Assembly: GCA_011800155.1 (NCBI GenBank)
Contig: CM022376.1
Location: forward strand, 1,674,001-1,738,000
DNA: 64,000 bases
Direction: 5' to 3'
Source of the DNA: Flammulina velutipes
Taxonomy: Eukaryota > Basidiomycota > Agaricomycetes > Agaricales > Physalacriaceae
Below, piece after piece: positions 1-11,344 of the stretch. Position numbers and translations under genes: made by a program. How positions within the stretch are numbered: position 1 is the stretch's first letter; each line of letters opens with the position of its first letter. The notes beneath the pieces were generated by a model that worked only from the letters and a program-made list of their open reading frames with translations, had not been told where the DNA came from and made no database searches.

Positions 1-1
1 G

Positions 2-671
2 TTTCCTTTCGGAGATCGGCTCGCCAAACTGCGTTCCTTCAGCGTCCACTTCAACCCACCTGAAAGGAAAACCGAAGTCAACCGACTCTGCAAGTGGATC
101 CGTCGTGTCATCTTTCATTCGCGCTTGGATCACATCGCTCTGCTTCCCGAACTTGGTCGAGATGCGTGGATCACGCTACCGGTAGCATATGATGCGCTGT
201 TTGCGTCGTTGTCGGTGAGGCACGCCCAAACACTTCGACATATAGAGGCCGGATCGATCTATGCTTCCGCAAACATCTTTTCTCAACTCTTCAGCTCGTT
301 ATCCGTCATTGAGACGATAGAAATAGCTGTGGGGCTATCTGCGATCAACCGAATCTTAGAACCCAAGGATATCCCGCGCTTCTTACATACACTGGTAATC
401 AACCTACGGCACGGGAAGAAGACGAAAGCCGGAGCTGCTGCGCAAAACTTGTCGGATGACTTGGTTCGGGATCTTATGAAGGGGAGCAGGATATTGCGGA
501 GTGTGACTATAAATGGTATCATTTGGGAGGTGAGCGTTGTAACATCATGCTGTTCCTAGTAAGTAACTAACTTATTATTTGTAGGGTGCTTGGGTCCTGG
601 ATGGGGAGATGACTTTCAAAGTCAAACGAGCTCTCCCCTCGACGCCTCCATGGGAGAGGGAGAAACGCTAA
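2..671 (+). CDS. Hypothetical protein, C-terminal part (5' end outside window)
   Basis: An open frame runs from the window edge to about 529, then a 55-bp GT-AG intron (530-584, with a CTAAC branch-point-like site) leads to a short last exon ending with TAA at 669-671. About 205 residues are visible. The protein alternates hydrophobic and polar stretches rather like the leucine-rich tails of fungal F-box proteins, but I see no diagnostic motif, so no function is given. The exon junction keeps the frame, which supports a real gene. Confidence 0.55.
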
Positions 672-710
672 CCGGCGCGCAAAACTTTCACAGTCTCATC
701 ATTCCAGGTT

Positions 711-1825
711 TCATGCCACCCATTTTCCTTTCAAGAGAGCCTGTCTCTCCTTCTCGTGCCTCTCGAACATATCATCCCACAACGTCAGCTCTGCTCTTCT
801 AGCTGCGACCATCGACCTATTCTCCCTCGTAATCCAGTCCGTATCCAACATGGCCAATGTCGTCACATCCTTCCAACCGCACCAAAACGGACTGTAGATC
901 GACTGGCGACGAGTTCCCTCGTGCGCAAATGATCTATGGACATCGATCGGGGGAAAAAACCTGGAGTTGAAAGAGGACGTACAATTTTGTGAACGCCTTG
1001 AGTGTATCAAGCTTCCATGGCCCGTCCATGACCTGGGCTTGGACGCGATGGCAGTGGAACTGCTCGAAGGCGATGGGCAGGAGCTCGGACAGGGCGTCCC
1101 GGGCAAAACCCCAGCCTCGTTCTTCGGGTTTGATAATCACGCCGACGTTCGTTTGTTGCATGTTAGGCGCTTCCATAAGGTAGACGAAGCCGATTTTGGT
1201 GGTTTCATGGACCTGTTGGGATGATTACCTCAAAATGACCTAGATAAAAGTGTTACTCGTACTATGATGTCTGACGTCGGTCTTGGTTTCTTTTGTGGTT
1301 TGCCGCCATGGGAGGATCCTGGGGTACTTTCGGTCGTGGACGATTCGGATTTAGTGCTACTGTGTGTGTTCTCTTTGGCGCTTGTATTTTGGCCCGTGTT
1401 CTGCCCGTTCTGCCTTTCGTTTCCCTTGTTTCGTTTCCTCTGCTTCCTGCTGGGCCGGGTCTGTGTTGGAGGAGGAGGTTTGGGTTGAGTATCCTCCTTA
1501 GTATCCTCCTTATCATGATAAAGCGATGAGGATCAAAGTACTGGTAGTGATCTATCTCATGCACCTCTGGTTTGATGATTGTAGTAGTGGTCTGCGATTA
1601 AATGAGCCCAGGCCTAATGGGTACCAGTATTCGACGGCGATAATAACTCACCTTGTTGATAATGGCGAAATATACCGCCCTACCAGCAAAGGTGAGAACA
1701 TCCTCAAAGTTGGCCGCATCGATGGAGCAGAGCTGGAGTTGTTCGAAGAGGTCTTGCAGGTTATCAAGGTAATCATCCAGGCCATCCAGACCGGGTCTGC
1801 CTAGAGATATCGAACTCGAGCTCAT
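711..1825 (-). CDS. GNAT-family N-acetyltransferase-like protein with atypical N-terminus
   Basis: The 3' half is clearly the C-terminal part of a RimJ/RimL-type GNAT acetyltransferase. It shows a strand ending in GFVYLMEAP, the acetyl-CoA loop region (PEERGWGFARDAL), and after a 49-bp intron (934-982) the motif HEGTRR followed by WKDVTTLAMLDTDW, usual for these fungal enzymes. The family should have about 80 more residues before GFVYL, and these are absent. Upstream, a frame-consistent model joins exons 1652-1825, 1263-1508, 983-1212 and 711-933 (290 residues), adding an unrelated acidic segment and a Lys/Gln/Ser-rich linker. Alternatively the upstream exons are a separate small gene and the GNAT part is a 5'-truncated remnant starting near 1176. 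The GNAT identity is secure; the start is not. Confidence 0.6.
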
Positions 1826-2263
1826 GATAGCGAGAGGAAAACGAGGCGGCGCTTAGATTTGGAATCATATCGAGCTTGTTATGTACGCATCTAAATCGTG
1901 GGAAGGTGCTGGTAACTTTAAAATAATTGTTCACCGGTCATGAGGCCGGAATTTGGATTTGAAAGTTCTGTGTGGTGTGATAGACTTTATGGATGCTGGA
2001 ACAATGACAGTCCGCATGAATGATAAACGGCCAGACTGGTTCCAGAATGGCTTGAATTTCAAAACGCCACACACACGTGATGGGAAAATTGTCCCAAATT
2101 CGACCCGGTGACTCTGCCCCGTGAATCTTAAATAATCTCCGCGCGTTTTAATCTTCAACCACCACCACCACACCGACGGACAACTCTGAACGACGCGCTG
2201 AGCACCGAGCGCAGTCACGAAGACCTCTGTCAAGACGGCGGCGCCAACATCTAGCAGGGCGCG
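1826..2263. other. Intergenic region, divergent promoters
   Basis: No gene is recognised in this gap. It lies between the start of the leftward GNAT-like model and the start of the rightward gene at 2264, so it probably carries both promoters. A C-rich run of CCA repeats near 2156 is the only visible sequence feature. Confidence 0.4.
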
Positions 2264-4114
2264 ATGAATCGTCGACAGCGGGCAGAAGCAGAGACGGTGC
2301 GTCAGCCATTGTGCAGAGCATAAAATAATTTTACTGAACACCGCCTGCTGCAGCCGTCACGGCCCGCGACGCCCTCATCGTCGCAATCGACGATGACACC
2401 GTCATTATCAACGTCCAACTCGAATAGCAATTCATCAGGATCCCCACCGCTGCCCGTCACGCCTGTTGTACGCGCAGGCCGCCCCAATTCACGCTATCCC
2501 GACCTCGGTCGTGTCCCTCTTCATCGACGAGGCACTTCACAGACGTACGAACGATTAGAGGATCTTTTGCGAGAGGCTGGATACAAGGAAACACGTGTAT
2601 TTACGCCGGAGACGGAGCGCATTGCCAGACAAGCAGAAGACGGCGGTGATGAACGCTCCCAGAAGAGCTTGCGTGGCGTGGTTGACTTTATCACTGGTCT
2701 TGGGGCAACACTTGGCAGATCGTCTAGTCTTCGTCAGCAATCCTCCGAATCCAAGGATCACTCAGACCTACCTTCACGTCCGAACTCAGTCGCTTATAGG
2801 CCGAAGCTGTCTCCTCCAGCGTCCCCGCTACCCCAGCGGTTTTTCAAGCAATCCCCCATCCCAAGTCGACCGCCGACACCTGGCAGCATTACCTCTGTCG
2901 AGTGTGCCGGTCCAACGCCCAAGGCCAGCTACCATAATCCCAAGTACACTCGAAACCAGCGTTCCCAACTACCACACGGCCTCTACGAAAACAGCAATGG
3001 CTCACAGGCCTCCATACGGTCCCAGCAATACTTGGCGCGTGGTCCCGCCTCATCACGCGGGCCACGGAAAATTGGCCAGTCATCCAAATCGGCGTTACCT
3101 CACAGACCATCCGAGCCCAACATTCTCCATCCCCAGCCATCCCGTGCGGGTGCTTACCTTCGCCACATGGCGTCCGTCGCGAGCATGCCGGCGCGACCTA
3201 GTTCAACACCTGTCCGCCAGCTTAATCTTAATGAAGAGGACGATGACATCGCTCCGCGGCGCAGAGGCAACGGGGAGGGCGAAGAGGACCAGCCTCCACC
3301 GTTGCCAAAGACCTGGCTGGAGACTGTTGCCCGTGCAGTGATGTTTGGTGGCGTCGGCTATGTCGGTGGGCCACAGCAACATCAGCAGCAACAGCCAGAA
3401 AAGGAGACCGATGCACGAGGCAGAAGCACGGATCGTCAGACGTTACGGCCACCTGAGCTCATGTCGCGGATGTCGGGGCGAAGATCAGGACGGAGTGAAA
3501 GCGAGGTGAGCCGCACTCGCGTGGTGTGCCACAGTGCTCCTCCAAGTCGGGGGGCATCGCGTAGCAGGGACCGTGGCGACTCTGTCGAGACCAAACCTAG
3601 GACCAACACTAAGCGGAATGCCTCTCGTCCAAATGTTCCGAGCTTGGCGAGGACCAAGGTGGAAGGGGAAAACTCGGATTGGCGCCCTTCCGGGAAAAGA
3701 CCCACACCGACGACGCGTTTCCTCGCTGGTTGGGGCATGGATGCGGACGCTAGCCACAGTAGCAGCAGCAGCGACGAGTTGACGGATGATGACGATGGGG
3801 AGTTGGACCTCCGGCAGATGCTCGTACCTCCGAAGAGGCAGAATTCGATACGAAGTCTACGGAGGCACCTTTCGGACGTGAATGGGGAGCCGTCTAGGCG
3901 TCCTGGGCTGGGACGTGTGACCAGTGGGTTTAACCCGGATTATGGGCAGTGGGATGGGTACAGCGAGCAGCATCGATCCGTTTGGGGACGCAGACGAGAT
4001 CCTCCTGTCAGGCGAGGGTCGTTCGAAGAAGACGATGAGGGGAGGCCGTATTTTGATTCGAGAAGGAGTATGGGGAGTAATACGCGAACGGCGCTGCCGA
4101 CGGTCTGGTCATGA
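2264..4114 (+). CDS. Intrinsically disordered Ser/Arg/Pro/Gln-rich protein
   Basis: Two exons, 2264-2296 and 2354-4114, joined across a 57-bp GT-AG intron, encode 597 residues. The start was chosen because it joins the long downstream frame in phase and gives a continuous polar N-terminus. The protein is low in complexity: Ser/Asn runs near residues 25-45, a short helical segment (YERLEDLLREAGY), a HQQQQ run near residue 355, an acidic stretch (DELTDDDDGELD), and many SxxR and RS motifs that look like phosphorylation sites. A single hydrophobic segment near residues 335-350 (TVARAVMFGGVGYVGG) is too short and weak to call a membrane helix. No known domain was recognised. Length, uninterrupted frame and codon use support a real gene, possibly regulatory or cytoskeletal, but the function is unknown. 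Confidence 0.75.
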
Positions 4115-4766
4115 TTCTTTCTTTCTCTTGGTTTTCTGTAGCACACACCAACTGACTAACCTATCCTACTACTATCCGCATTCTTTATTACTACATGGAA
4201 CGAAGCATACTACAGTCCTCTTTGGGTTACTATGTACACAACTTACAATATGCACATTGAACATAGATTTCATTCTTTTGAGCCCACGTGGTGTATGGAT
4301 CATGGGAGGATTCAGGATACTAACTTAACCTAAGATACGTTACATCGTGTAAGCTTTGCTATGATCAAGCTCGAGAACTTCTAGACTTCGTAGTCACAAA
4401 AGAAAATGATCAGCGAAGTAAAAGAAGTTGATGAATGCGCCACACTTCGTCGTTACTAGCACAGAAAAAGCAAATGACCTCAACCGCGCTTGGATTAGCT
4501 TACACAAAACGTCTATTCTCGTCCAACAATTATTTTATACCTATCGCCTCATCTCCGCCTCACGCCAACCGCCAACATGAAATTCCAAACTGCGCCACAC
4601 CCTTCTGAAGAAATTCGAGCTACGGTCGAAGTAGAGCTCATGTATGTCTATTAGTTAGTTAACAATTAAAATCCGCTCTCTAGATTACAAAGAACCCTAG
4701 TATACTATAGCACTATTAATATTAGTTTGAATTATTGATATTTGTAGCTCCCAAAACGCTTCATCA
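4115..4766. other. Intergenic region between convergent genes
   Basis: This holds the 3' ends of the rightward disordered-protein gene and the leftward P450 gene. It is AT-richer than the flanks. A tiny open frame begins at 4577 but stays open for only about 25 codons; I see no convincing gene. Confidence 0.4.
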
Positions 4767-6835
4767 TTACTCCCGGTCCCGCGCGATAAACTGGCACTTG
4801 AAAGGCCTCGGATGGCTGAGTTTAATGAGTCTTCCAAATCAATCGTCAACTAGAACCACTCACCTAACAAACCCCGTCTGAAATCCATGCTCCGAACCCG
4901 GCTCACCATCCATTACAAACGCCGCCAACAGCTTCACCACAACGATCCACACTCCATTATCAGCATAGTACTTCCCCGGACACTTCCTATCCTCTATCCG
5001 TCAACTTCCCTTGCCCCAAAATATTGAATAAACTGAACGCACCTCCTCCCAAAGCCAAACACGATTTCCCTGGGATCAAACTCGCACTCCCGCTCCGGAA
5101 TAAATGCGTCAGGATTCGGGCAGTCCTTGAGAATCGCACTGTCAATATCTATGTCAGCAAGGCATGAAATTCATGATAGACAACTCACTATATATTAGCG
5201 ATAATCGTACATCCCTCCGGAATAAGCTGATCATGGTAGATATCGTCCTCCATAAGACGATGCGGGATACCCAATGGAACGGGTGGGTTCCACCTCCCCA
5301 GCGAGTTAGTCTAACGCTCTAAGAAGACGAGACTACATGCATGCTCACCTATACACTTCCTTAATCACACTCTCGCAGTACGGCAACGAGGGCCTATCTT
5401 CAAACTCCGGCACCATACCACGTCCAACGACACGGTCTATCTCTGCCTGTGCCTTACGCTGAACTGCCGGGTTGAGAACCATGGCGAGAATGAAGCTGCT
5501 AAGAACACACGCAGTCTGTCAAGGTCGTGTCAGGCGTAGCGTTTGCGCTCGGGGGAACAGAACTGACCGTGTCTTCTGCAGCAGCATACAAGGTCCCCGC
5601 GACGCCCTTGATGTCCTCCTCTAAGCTTGCGTCAAGCATACCCATGTCCTGGTTGTTCTCGATAAGCCTAGCGGTCATCGATGGCAGGGCCACGCCTTGA
5701 CTCTGGAACAGGATTAACGTCCAATATAGTAGCGGAGGTCGAAAGTGTCTTACCAACTGCTTCTTGACAGCCTCATACGGAAGATTAAACATCATGTCTA
5801 CAGCAGTCTTAACTTGCTCCGCGTCCCGTTTGAATCCCGAAAAAGGTGCCCATGTAGGTATGTGTCTATCGAAACCAGACATTAGTTCCCCCAAAGAACA
5901 ACATGCTCACAAACATACCTGAGCATAGGAAAATAATCCACCAGACTATTCGCAGGCGTCCCACTCTGAATAGTCAACGTCCCCGCTCGCTCAGCTACTA
6001 AACCGATCAGGACTCGGACGGTGCACCTCCGATGTGAACGCGCACCTAGCTGAACATACGGATCGTCGATCGACGTGACTTGTGCGCCATACGTCACTTT
6101 CAAAATAGTGGCGGCGGCATACCTATGAACGGTCAGCCCGTCGGACATCTCGGACTGAGGGGGGACTAACCGACGAATGTGCTCTCGGAATGCATCGGGC
6201 GAGCTAGTAATCCCTTCGATGAGTGTTTGCGCCTCGCTTTGTTGCAGCGGTGTCAACGCGCCTACTGCGCGCTTGTTGAATGTTTGGTGGATGAATCGGC
6301 GGTGTGTCCGGAATCGTTCACCACTGGGAGGTGATTGAGCGAGGGTAATGTAGGCTTTAGAAGTATGACTTACTAGCGAACATGCGTCGACGCGTTCTTC
6401 CATCCCATCCTATCTTGCCGTCAGTAATTGGTAGTATATATCTACATTCGAGACCTACAGTTCTGATAAAAGCACAAAGCGGGGTCGATCAGAGTAAATT
6501 GCGCTGCGCTTCTCAAGAAGATCACACGCGGCTTGCAGACTGTTCAGCACGACCATCGGTTGTGAGAAAATTCGAAGATGGATGACATCGCCTAGAAGAA
6601 ACCGTCAGTTATCAAGGTTCTCATCGGGCGTGAGGAGTCCCTTACCGTATGTGTCCGCCCACTGCATAAAAGTCCTCTCTGGGTTATGCGCAGGTATCTG
6701 TAATGCATTCCCAACGAAAGGTAAAGGCGTCGGTCCAGGAAGTCTCGAACGCCGTCCTAGGTGATGCACCAAAAGACCCAAGGCGAAGATCAGCACAATG
6801 GATGAAGCCACCGTGAAAGAAGGCGTCGTAGACAT
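4767..6835 (-). CDS. Cytochrome P450 monooxygenase
   Basis: About 13 short exons encode a complete microsomal P450 of roughly 500 residues. The start ATG at 6833-6835 is followed by one N-terminal membrane helix and the proline-rich hinge [12 protein letters not shown]. Further motifs are the C-helix region [10 protein letters not shown], an I-helix segment with AAAEDT followed by T, the K-helix ESVIKEVYR (ExxR intact), PERE in place of the usual PERF, and the heme loop FGFGRRKCPGK. The heme loop is split by a 57-bp intron and is complete only after splicing, with Cys as axial ligand. The C-terminus ends in [15 protein letters not shown]. It resembles the basidiomycete P450s annotated as O-methylsterigmatocystin oxidoreductase-like, but the substrate cannot be inferred. 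No reductase or biosynthetic cluster lies nearby, so this looks like a stand-alone detoxification or secondary-metabolism enzyme. Confidence 0.88.
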
Positions 6836-7137
6836 CGCTGGAGAATGATGATAGACCACACCTTCGGGTCTTTAAACCCTCGCCAGTCTCACCACAACAA
6901 ATACAAAGCAAATTCGCATGTCGAAAAAGTGCGGGTGGGCGTGGCGTCGGTTCCTTTGCAATCAATGTGAGGCGCTGGATGAAACGTAGGAGGACACGGT
7001 ACAACCTAGCACGATGTTTTAGGCTATCGTGCTAGAAATGGTAGAATCACCGAACCTCCCGAGTCGGAGTACCTTTGCTAGGCCGTGTCAGCATTGCGGT
7101 CGATGAACACGTCGTCATCCTATCTTGTGATGACGGC
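6836..7137. other. P450 upstream region
   Basis: This contains the putative promoter of the leftward P450 gene. No gene or RNA is recognised. Confidence 0.3.
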
Positions 7138-8179
7138 CTAGTGTACATCGAAGCCCAACAGGATCCCCAACTGAATTGCTAAGGCGCGTAAACAATGAAC
7201 AGAAGAGGCGACATTAGACAGCACAGACGATGACACAGGGCCATCGTCGATTCGGAACCTAGTAAGTACTCTTATCTGGTGTACTTGCCTCAGCTCGATG
7301 AACGGACATGCCCGCAGAGGCAGCAATAAATCGGTCGGTAGAGCAAATCTATAGTACAAATTAGCTTTGGCATTGAGACGACGGGAACGAGTAGATCGTA
7401 AATGAGAGGCACGTATGCGTAGGGATACCTCCAGGATACCAAAATCCGAAGGGCTCGGTACGAAAGATAGTCCGCAGGAATCGCTAGAACCAAGTCTTTG
7501 CACTCACCATGTAAATTGTCCGAAGCCCCCGAGACGTCTTCTATGGCTTCAAGCCACGACTAAAAGTATCGAGTGAATGCGACCTAAAGACGACGTCGAC
7601 TGTCAAAACGTCAGCTCGCATAAATCCGACCACTCAAGAGCCGAGGTCGTCAAGCATAGACAGTTAACCGTAAAACAGGATTCATCCAGTCATTCAGAAA
7701 GATGCTAAACCATAGAAAAGCGTTGATTACAAAACGAACAAGGAAATGCGTGGGACTAGTCGGCCTTGGGTCATGTCTGATCCTGCTTCGGCACTTGAGG
7801 TGGCGTAAAACATTGAATGTTAAGAAACTCACCTCTACTCCAGCGGCGGAATCGGATTCCGGACAGACTGGACGCAAATTCAATCAAGCATTCTATAGGC
7901 CGAAACGCCCTTACCGTTCGTAGCGTGCATAGTTTGAGGATTGGCTTGTTGACGTTTATACGTGTCTCTGAGCGCAGAAAGACAGAACTCACTCATTTCC
8001 ATGCTCTGGCGTAGATTTCTTTGCGTATTGATGCTTTCTTTAACACGTAGTATTTCAGATTCGAGGGTATCGCATTGTAGCTCGGCCTCTTTGTTCTGCT
8101 CGCGGTATTTATCAAGTTTTACTAGCAGCTCGGGCGCTTTGCCAATAATCTGCGAGGCAAGAGGAGAGACGTCAGGCAT
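7138..8179 (-). CDS. Hypothetical multi-exon protein with N-terminal coiled coil (tentative)
   Basis: The first exon, from an ATG at 8177-8179, encodes a strongly helical heptad-like segment (YREQNKEAELQCDTLES) of about 60-90 residues. Downstream, several short frame-open pieces with good splice sites can be joined (donor GTAAGG near 7913, donor GTGAGT near 7833, an exon at about 7510-7570, and a terminal piece ending LGILLGFDVH at 7138), but I could not settle one exon chain. An upstream ATG at 8213-8215 is in frame and would overlap the start codon of the divergent gene. No family is recognised. It may be a real small gene or partly decayed. Confidence 0.35.
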
Positions 8180-8213
8180 GTTGGTGGCGCAAGGACAAGC
8201 AAGTGTGGCAAAC

Positions 8214-9023
8214 ATGGATCAACAACAATCCTTGCTTGACCTCCTACCATCACCATCTATCAACATGACTACGTCTACTGCTCGTCTTCCTATCAACTCT
8301 CTGCTTGATTTCGACGTTCTTGAAACGGCGAAGCTACTGGAATATCAGCTACGCGAGGTCGAAAGTTACGTCCAGGAAATCAAGACCAGCCGCGACAAGA
8401 ATAGGGCCAGGAGAAAGCGTCTCGACAAGGAGCTCGCCTCGCTCAACGCCCAGCTGCACCAAGAATGCGCGTTAACTCTCAAAGTCGCTGCCAGGTTTCG
8501 TCTCACCACCGCTGGAGGCTCCTGGTTCCCAGACAGAGCCATCTACGATCTGCTGGACGACACCTATCTCGCATCTCTGCCTCCGCCCGCTCGAGCGCCT
8601 TCCTCACGTTCAATCACGTACCCCGACGATCCATGGAACTCTCAAGTTAGTTTCGGACCGGTCATGCAAGCCGCGTCTTCGTTCATCGAACATCCGGAAC
8701 CTTTCAACGAGAACTACGTCCTCAACAGCTCCTCTCGCACGTCTCCTCTCGCCTTTGACAACAGCAACTTTCGCTTCACGCCGCCCACACTCTTTCCCGA
8801 TCCTTACTATCTCCCTCTGCCGCCTCCTTCGTCGGATACGTTCGCCAACTCCATGTCTGCATACACCCACGCTTCGGACGATGCACCTCCGCCTGAACGT
8901 CGCGCGTTGGGAGCCATCCAAGAAACCGGCAATGGGGAGTCCACGGCGGTCGTCGAGCAGGATAGCTTGATGAAAACGCGAAGCAAGTCGCGCTCGACAG
9001 TATGGAGACAGCTCTGGGTTTGA
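8214..9023 (+). CDS. Hypothetical protein with short coiled coil and Ser/Pro-rich tail
   Basis: A single exon of 269 residues. Residues about 35-80 form a charged helical coiled coil (LEYQLREVESYVQEIKTSRD) followed by basic residues (KNRARRKRLDKEL). The C-terminal half is rich in Pro, Ser and Phe and likely disordered, ending with a basic KTRSKSRS patch. The nearest ATG upstream of the helical part was taken as the start. The gene is head-to-head with the hypothetical gene on the minus strand, and both can begin in the same few bases, so they share one promoter region. The coiled coil next to a basic patch is loosely bZIP-like, but the leucine spacing is not convincing. Confidence 0.65.
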   Translation: MDQQQSLLDLLPSPSINMTTSTARLPINSLLDFDVLETAKLLEYQLREVESYVQEIKTSRDKNRARRKRLDKELASLNAQLHQECALTLKVAARFRLTTAGGSWFPDRAIYDLLDDTYLASLPPPARAPSSRSITYPDDPWNSQVSFGPVMQAASSFIEHPEPFNENYVLNSSSRTSPLAFDNSNFRFTPPTLFPDPYYLPLPPPSSDTFANSMSAYTHASDDAPPPERRALGAIQETGNGESTAVVEQDSLMKTRSKSRSTVWRQLWV

Positions 9024-9229
9024 GCGATACAGCCTGAGATCCCAGCAGTTAGGTGATTCTACACTGTTCTGTATCCTTCCATTCACTGACTTGCTACAGT
9101 GCCCGGAGACGAGCAGCGTCATGCCCAACATCTTGCTAGTAATTTAAGCTACGGTCTTTTCTTTCCGTGGAATATGGTCGTAGAATTATAGCTTTATTTG
9201 AGATCTCGCAGAGCTTGCCCATACTCAAG

Positions 9230-10363
9230 ATGTTACTCGTTCAGAAAGGGGAAACGACCATTGAGGACCACGAGGCGGTCATTGTCAACAAACACCTTGC
9301 TTTGTCCTTTCCAGGACCTTTCTTTCAAGTTTACCCTCCTTGTATCAAAGGGCCACTTGACGCGGTATTTAGCTGAACCGAGTATACTGACGATGTTCCA
9401 GAGAGATTTTCCCCGGAGGAGTCGTAGAAATGCACGGAAGCTGGACTCATACCGCGACATTCAGATACACTGTTACCCCGGTGGTGAATGACCCACTGGA
9501 CGTATATTGGAACAGGAAGAAGGATTATTACGCTTCTGTTTTGTCGTCAATTCTTGCCGGTACGTTACCATGCGTCGAAAGCTGTAGTACTACTACTATC
9601 AATGCCGTGTATGTGGTTCAGAAGAACTTATAAGAGATCGCATAACTGACTTGTTGCGCAGATCCACTGAAGATGATTCGAAGGTCACTCGTTTAGGAAA
9701 ACGAAGGATGTCCGTGGTTGAGGAAACGTACGCGATTCATTGGGATGAATGAAGGCTCGTGGCTAATGATTGATTAGGACCAGGCCATCCAAGAAAGTCA
9801 AGTGTAAAGTTGAAAGCAGCCCCAAAGTATCGAGGAAGGTATTCCCGCCGAGGACTACCAGGTATTTCCGACTCCCACGTAAACGTACCGTGACGCTGAC
9901 CCGCTTTCGCTTTCTCAGGGCGAGCCGATTCACTTTCCATGCCCCCGACGCGCCCACCTCTGTACAACTCAACGCCCTCACTCCGATACAGCGCACGATA
10001 ATGAAGCCCATCAAACCCAACAGCAAATTATGGCTCCGGCCCCACGCATTCGCGTTCTACGCCTCCCTCCAGCTCGCGCCCTCCCAGCTCAAAGCCCTCG
10101 GCAAACTCGACCATAACTTTAACTGGGACGAGCGTATTGCGTATTTGAATAGCGATCCGTGGATCGTTGAGGGGAGCGTTGAGGTGTTCCAGGTGCGGTG
10201 TGTGGGGTGTGATAAGGTGATTAAGCTGGAGAAGCCGAGGGAGGATAAGAGCGATGAGGTGGGGTATTATCATGGGAATTGGAATAAACATAGGAATTTG
10301 TGTGAGGGGGTTTATAGGATGTGGAGGGAGATGGAGGGGCTGACGTCTGGGGGAGGATTGTAG
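9230..10363 (+). CDS. Hypothetical protein with CxxC...HxxxxxHxxxC zinc-binding-like C-terminus
   Basis: The clear part is the last exon (about 9919-10363). It ends with a compact domain bearing Cys pairs and histidines: VRCVGCDKVIKLEK, then YYHGNWNKHRNLC about 20 residues later. This looks like a one-zinc module seen in hypothetical basidiomycete proteins, and the Trp and aromatic residues around it are well spaced for a small fold. Upstream exons start near ATG 9230. A plausible chain skips introns at about 9278-9314 and 9365-9401, and further introns lie around 9553-9660, 9729-9778 and 9867-9918, but the phase across 9550-9780 is not resolved. A DNA- or protein-binding role is possible but not shown. 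Confidence 0.5.
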
Positions 10364-11344
10364 CGGGTAGATAAAGAAATGAAACGAAATGTGGCGCAAC
10401 CTTTGATTGGTTTGAATTTGTTATGCTCAGGTAGAAATTCCTCAATCTCGTGAACATATATTTGAAGTCTCTATTATATATATCGAAACCCAACTTCTCT
10501 CCTTGATATCTGCAAGATAAACGTGGTTCTGGCAGTGCGGTCGCCCTTACCACCATACGCTCTCCGTTCTCTAACTTCTCGACCTCGCTCGTCTCCTCTG
10601 TTAGCACGTAGCGTTTTATTATAATATGGCATATTGTCTGCATTAGTTGTTCTTCTCTCTCTCTGTAGGTTTATAGTCCAGTCAAGAATGTGCGCCACCG
10701 GAGATATGACTAAGTCGGGATTCGGTCCGGGTGAAACTGGGTTAAATTGTTACGGTCATCCTTGACGCCACTGCTCTATGGCGACAATCACTCTTACTTG
10801 AGCCTTTGACGGGCCCGTATAAGAAACTACGTTCTAATGCCACAACTGTTTATTAGGCGCCTCTACATAGCTGATTGAACATCGGACGCTGTGGTAGTTG
10901 TCTTTCTCTGGCTGGACTGCTTTGAACATTACCTCCGAAATGTACTTGCCAAGACTCTAGATCCATCAGACACGGCGTATTGGCAAGTCTCTGGCACGCC
11001 ACATTAGCATTCTTCCTTCTTCCGATGCGGATCTTGTCTCGCGAACGTTGACTTGGCTCCTTGTATCAACACTGCAGAACCTTTCGTCCCATTGGCAATA
11101 TCATTCATGGAGTATATGACACTCGTCGGTCCAGGCGGGGAGCAGTGACGAGGTGAGCACACTTGTCGCAGCAAAACTCGGAGCAACGACTGAAATTGAA
11201 TGCCAGATCATGTGACGATGATGCCTTTGTCCGCTCCAATTGACGCCACAGTCTCACCGTTAGTGTCATCAACACAAAAATGATGTCACTCGATCGCAGG
11301 TATAAAGTCTTGTCTGAGCCGCAGACTGTTACTTCATTCCCATC
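10364..11344. other. Long intergenic region
   Basis: No gene, RNA or repeat is recognised in about 980 bp between the zinc-binding-like gene and the LEA-like gene. The last 100 bp before 11345 probably contain the promoter of the latter. There is a CT-rich tract at 10650-10665. Confidence 0.4.

Noticed and set aside
2595..3341. Plus-strand 248-codon frame within the 2,264-4,114 gene
   Set aside because: It is another reading frame of the longer gene, with Arg/Pro/Ser-rich composition and no start context.
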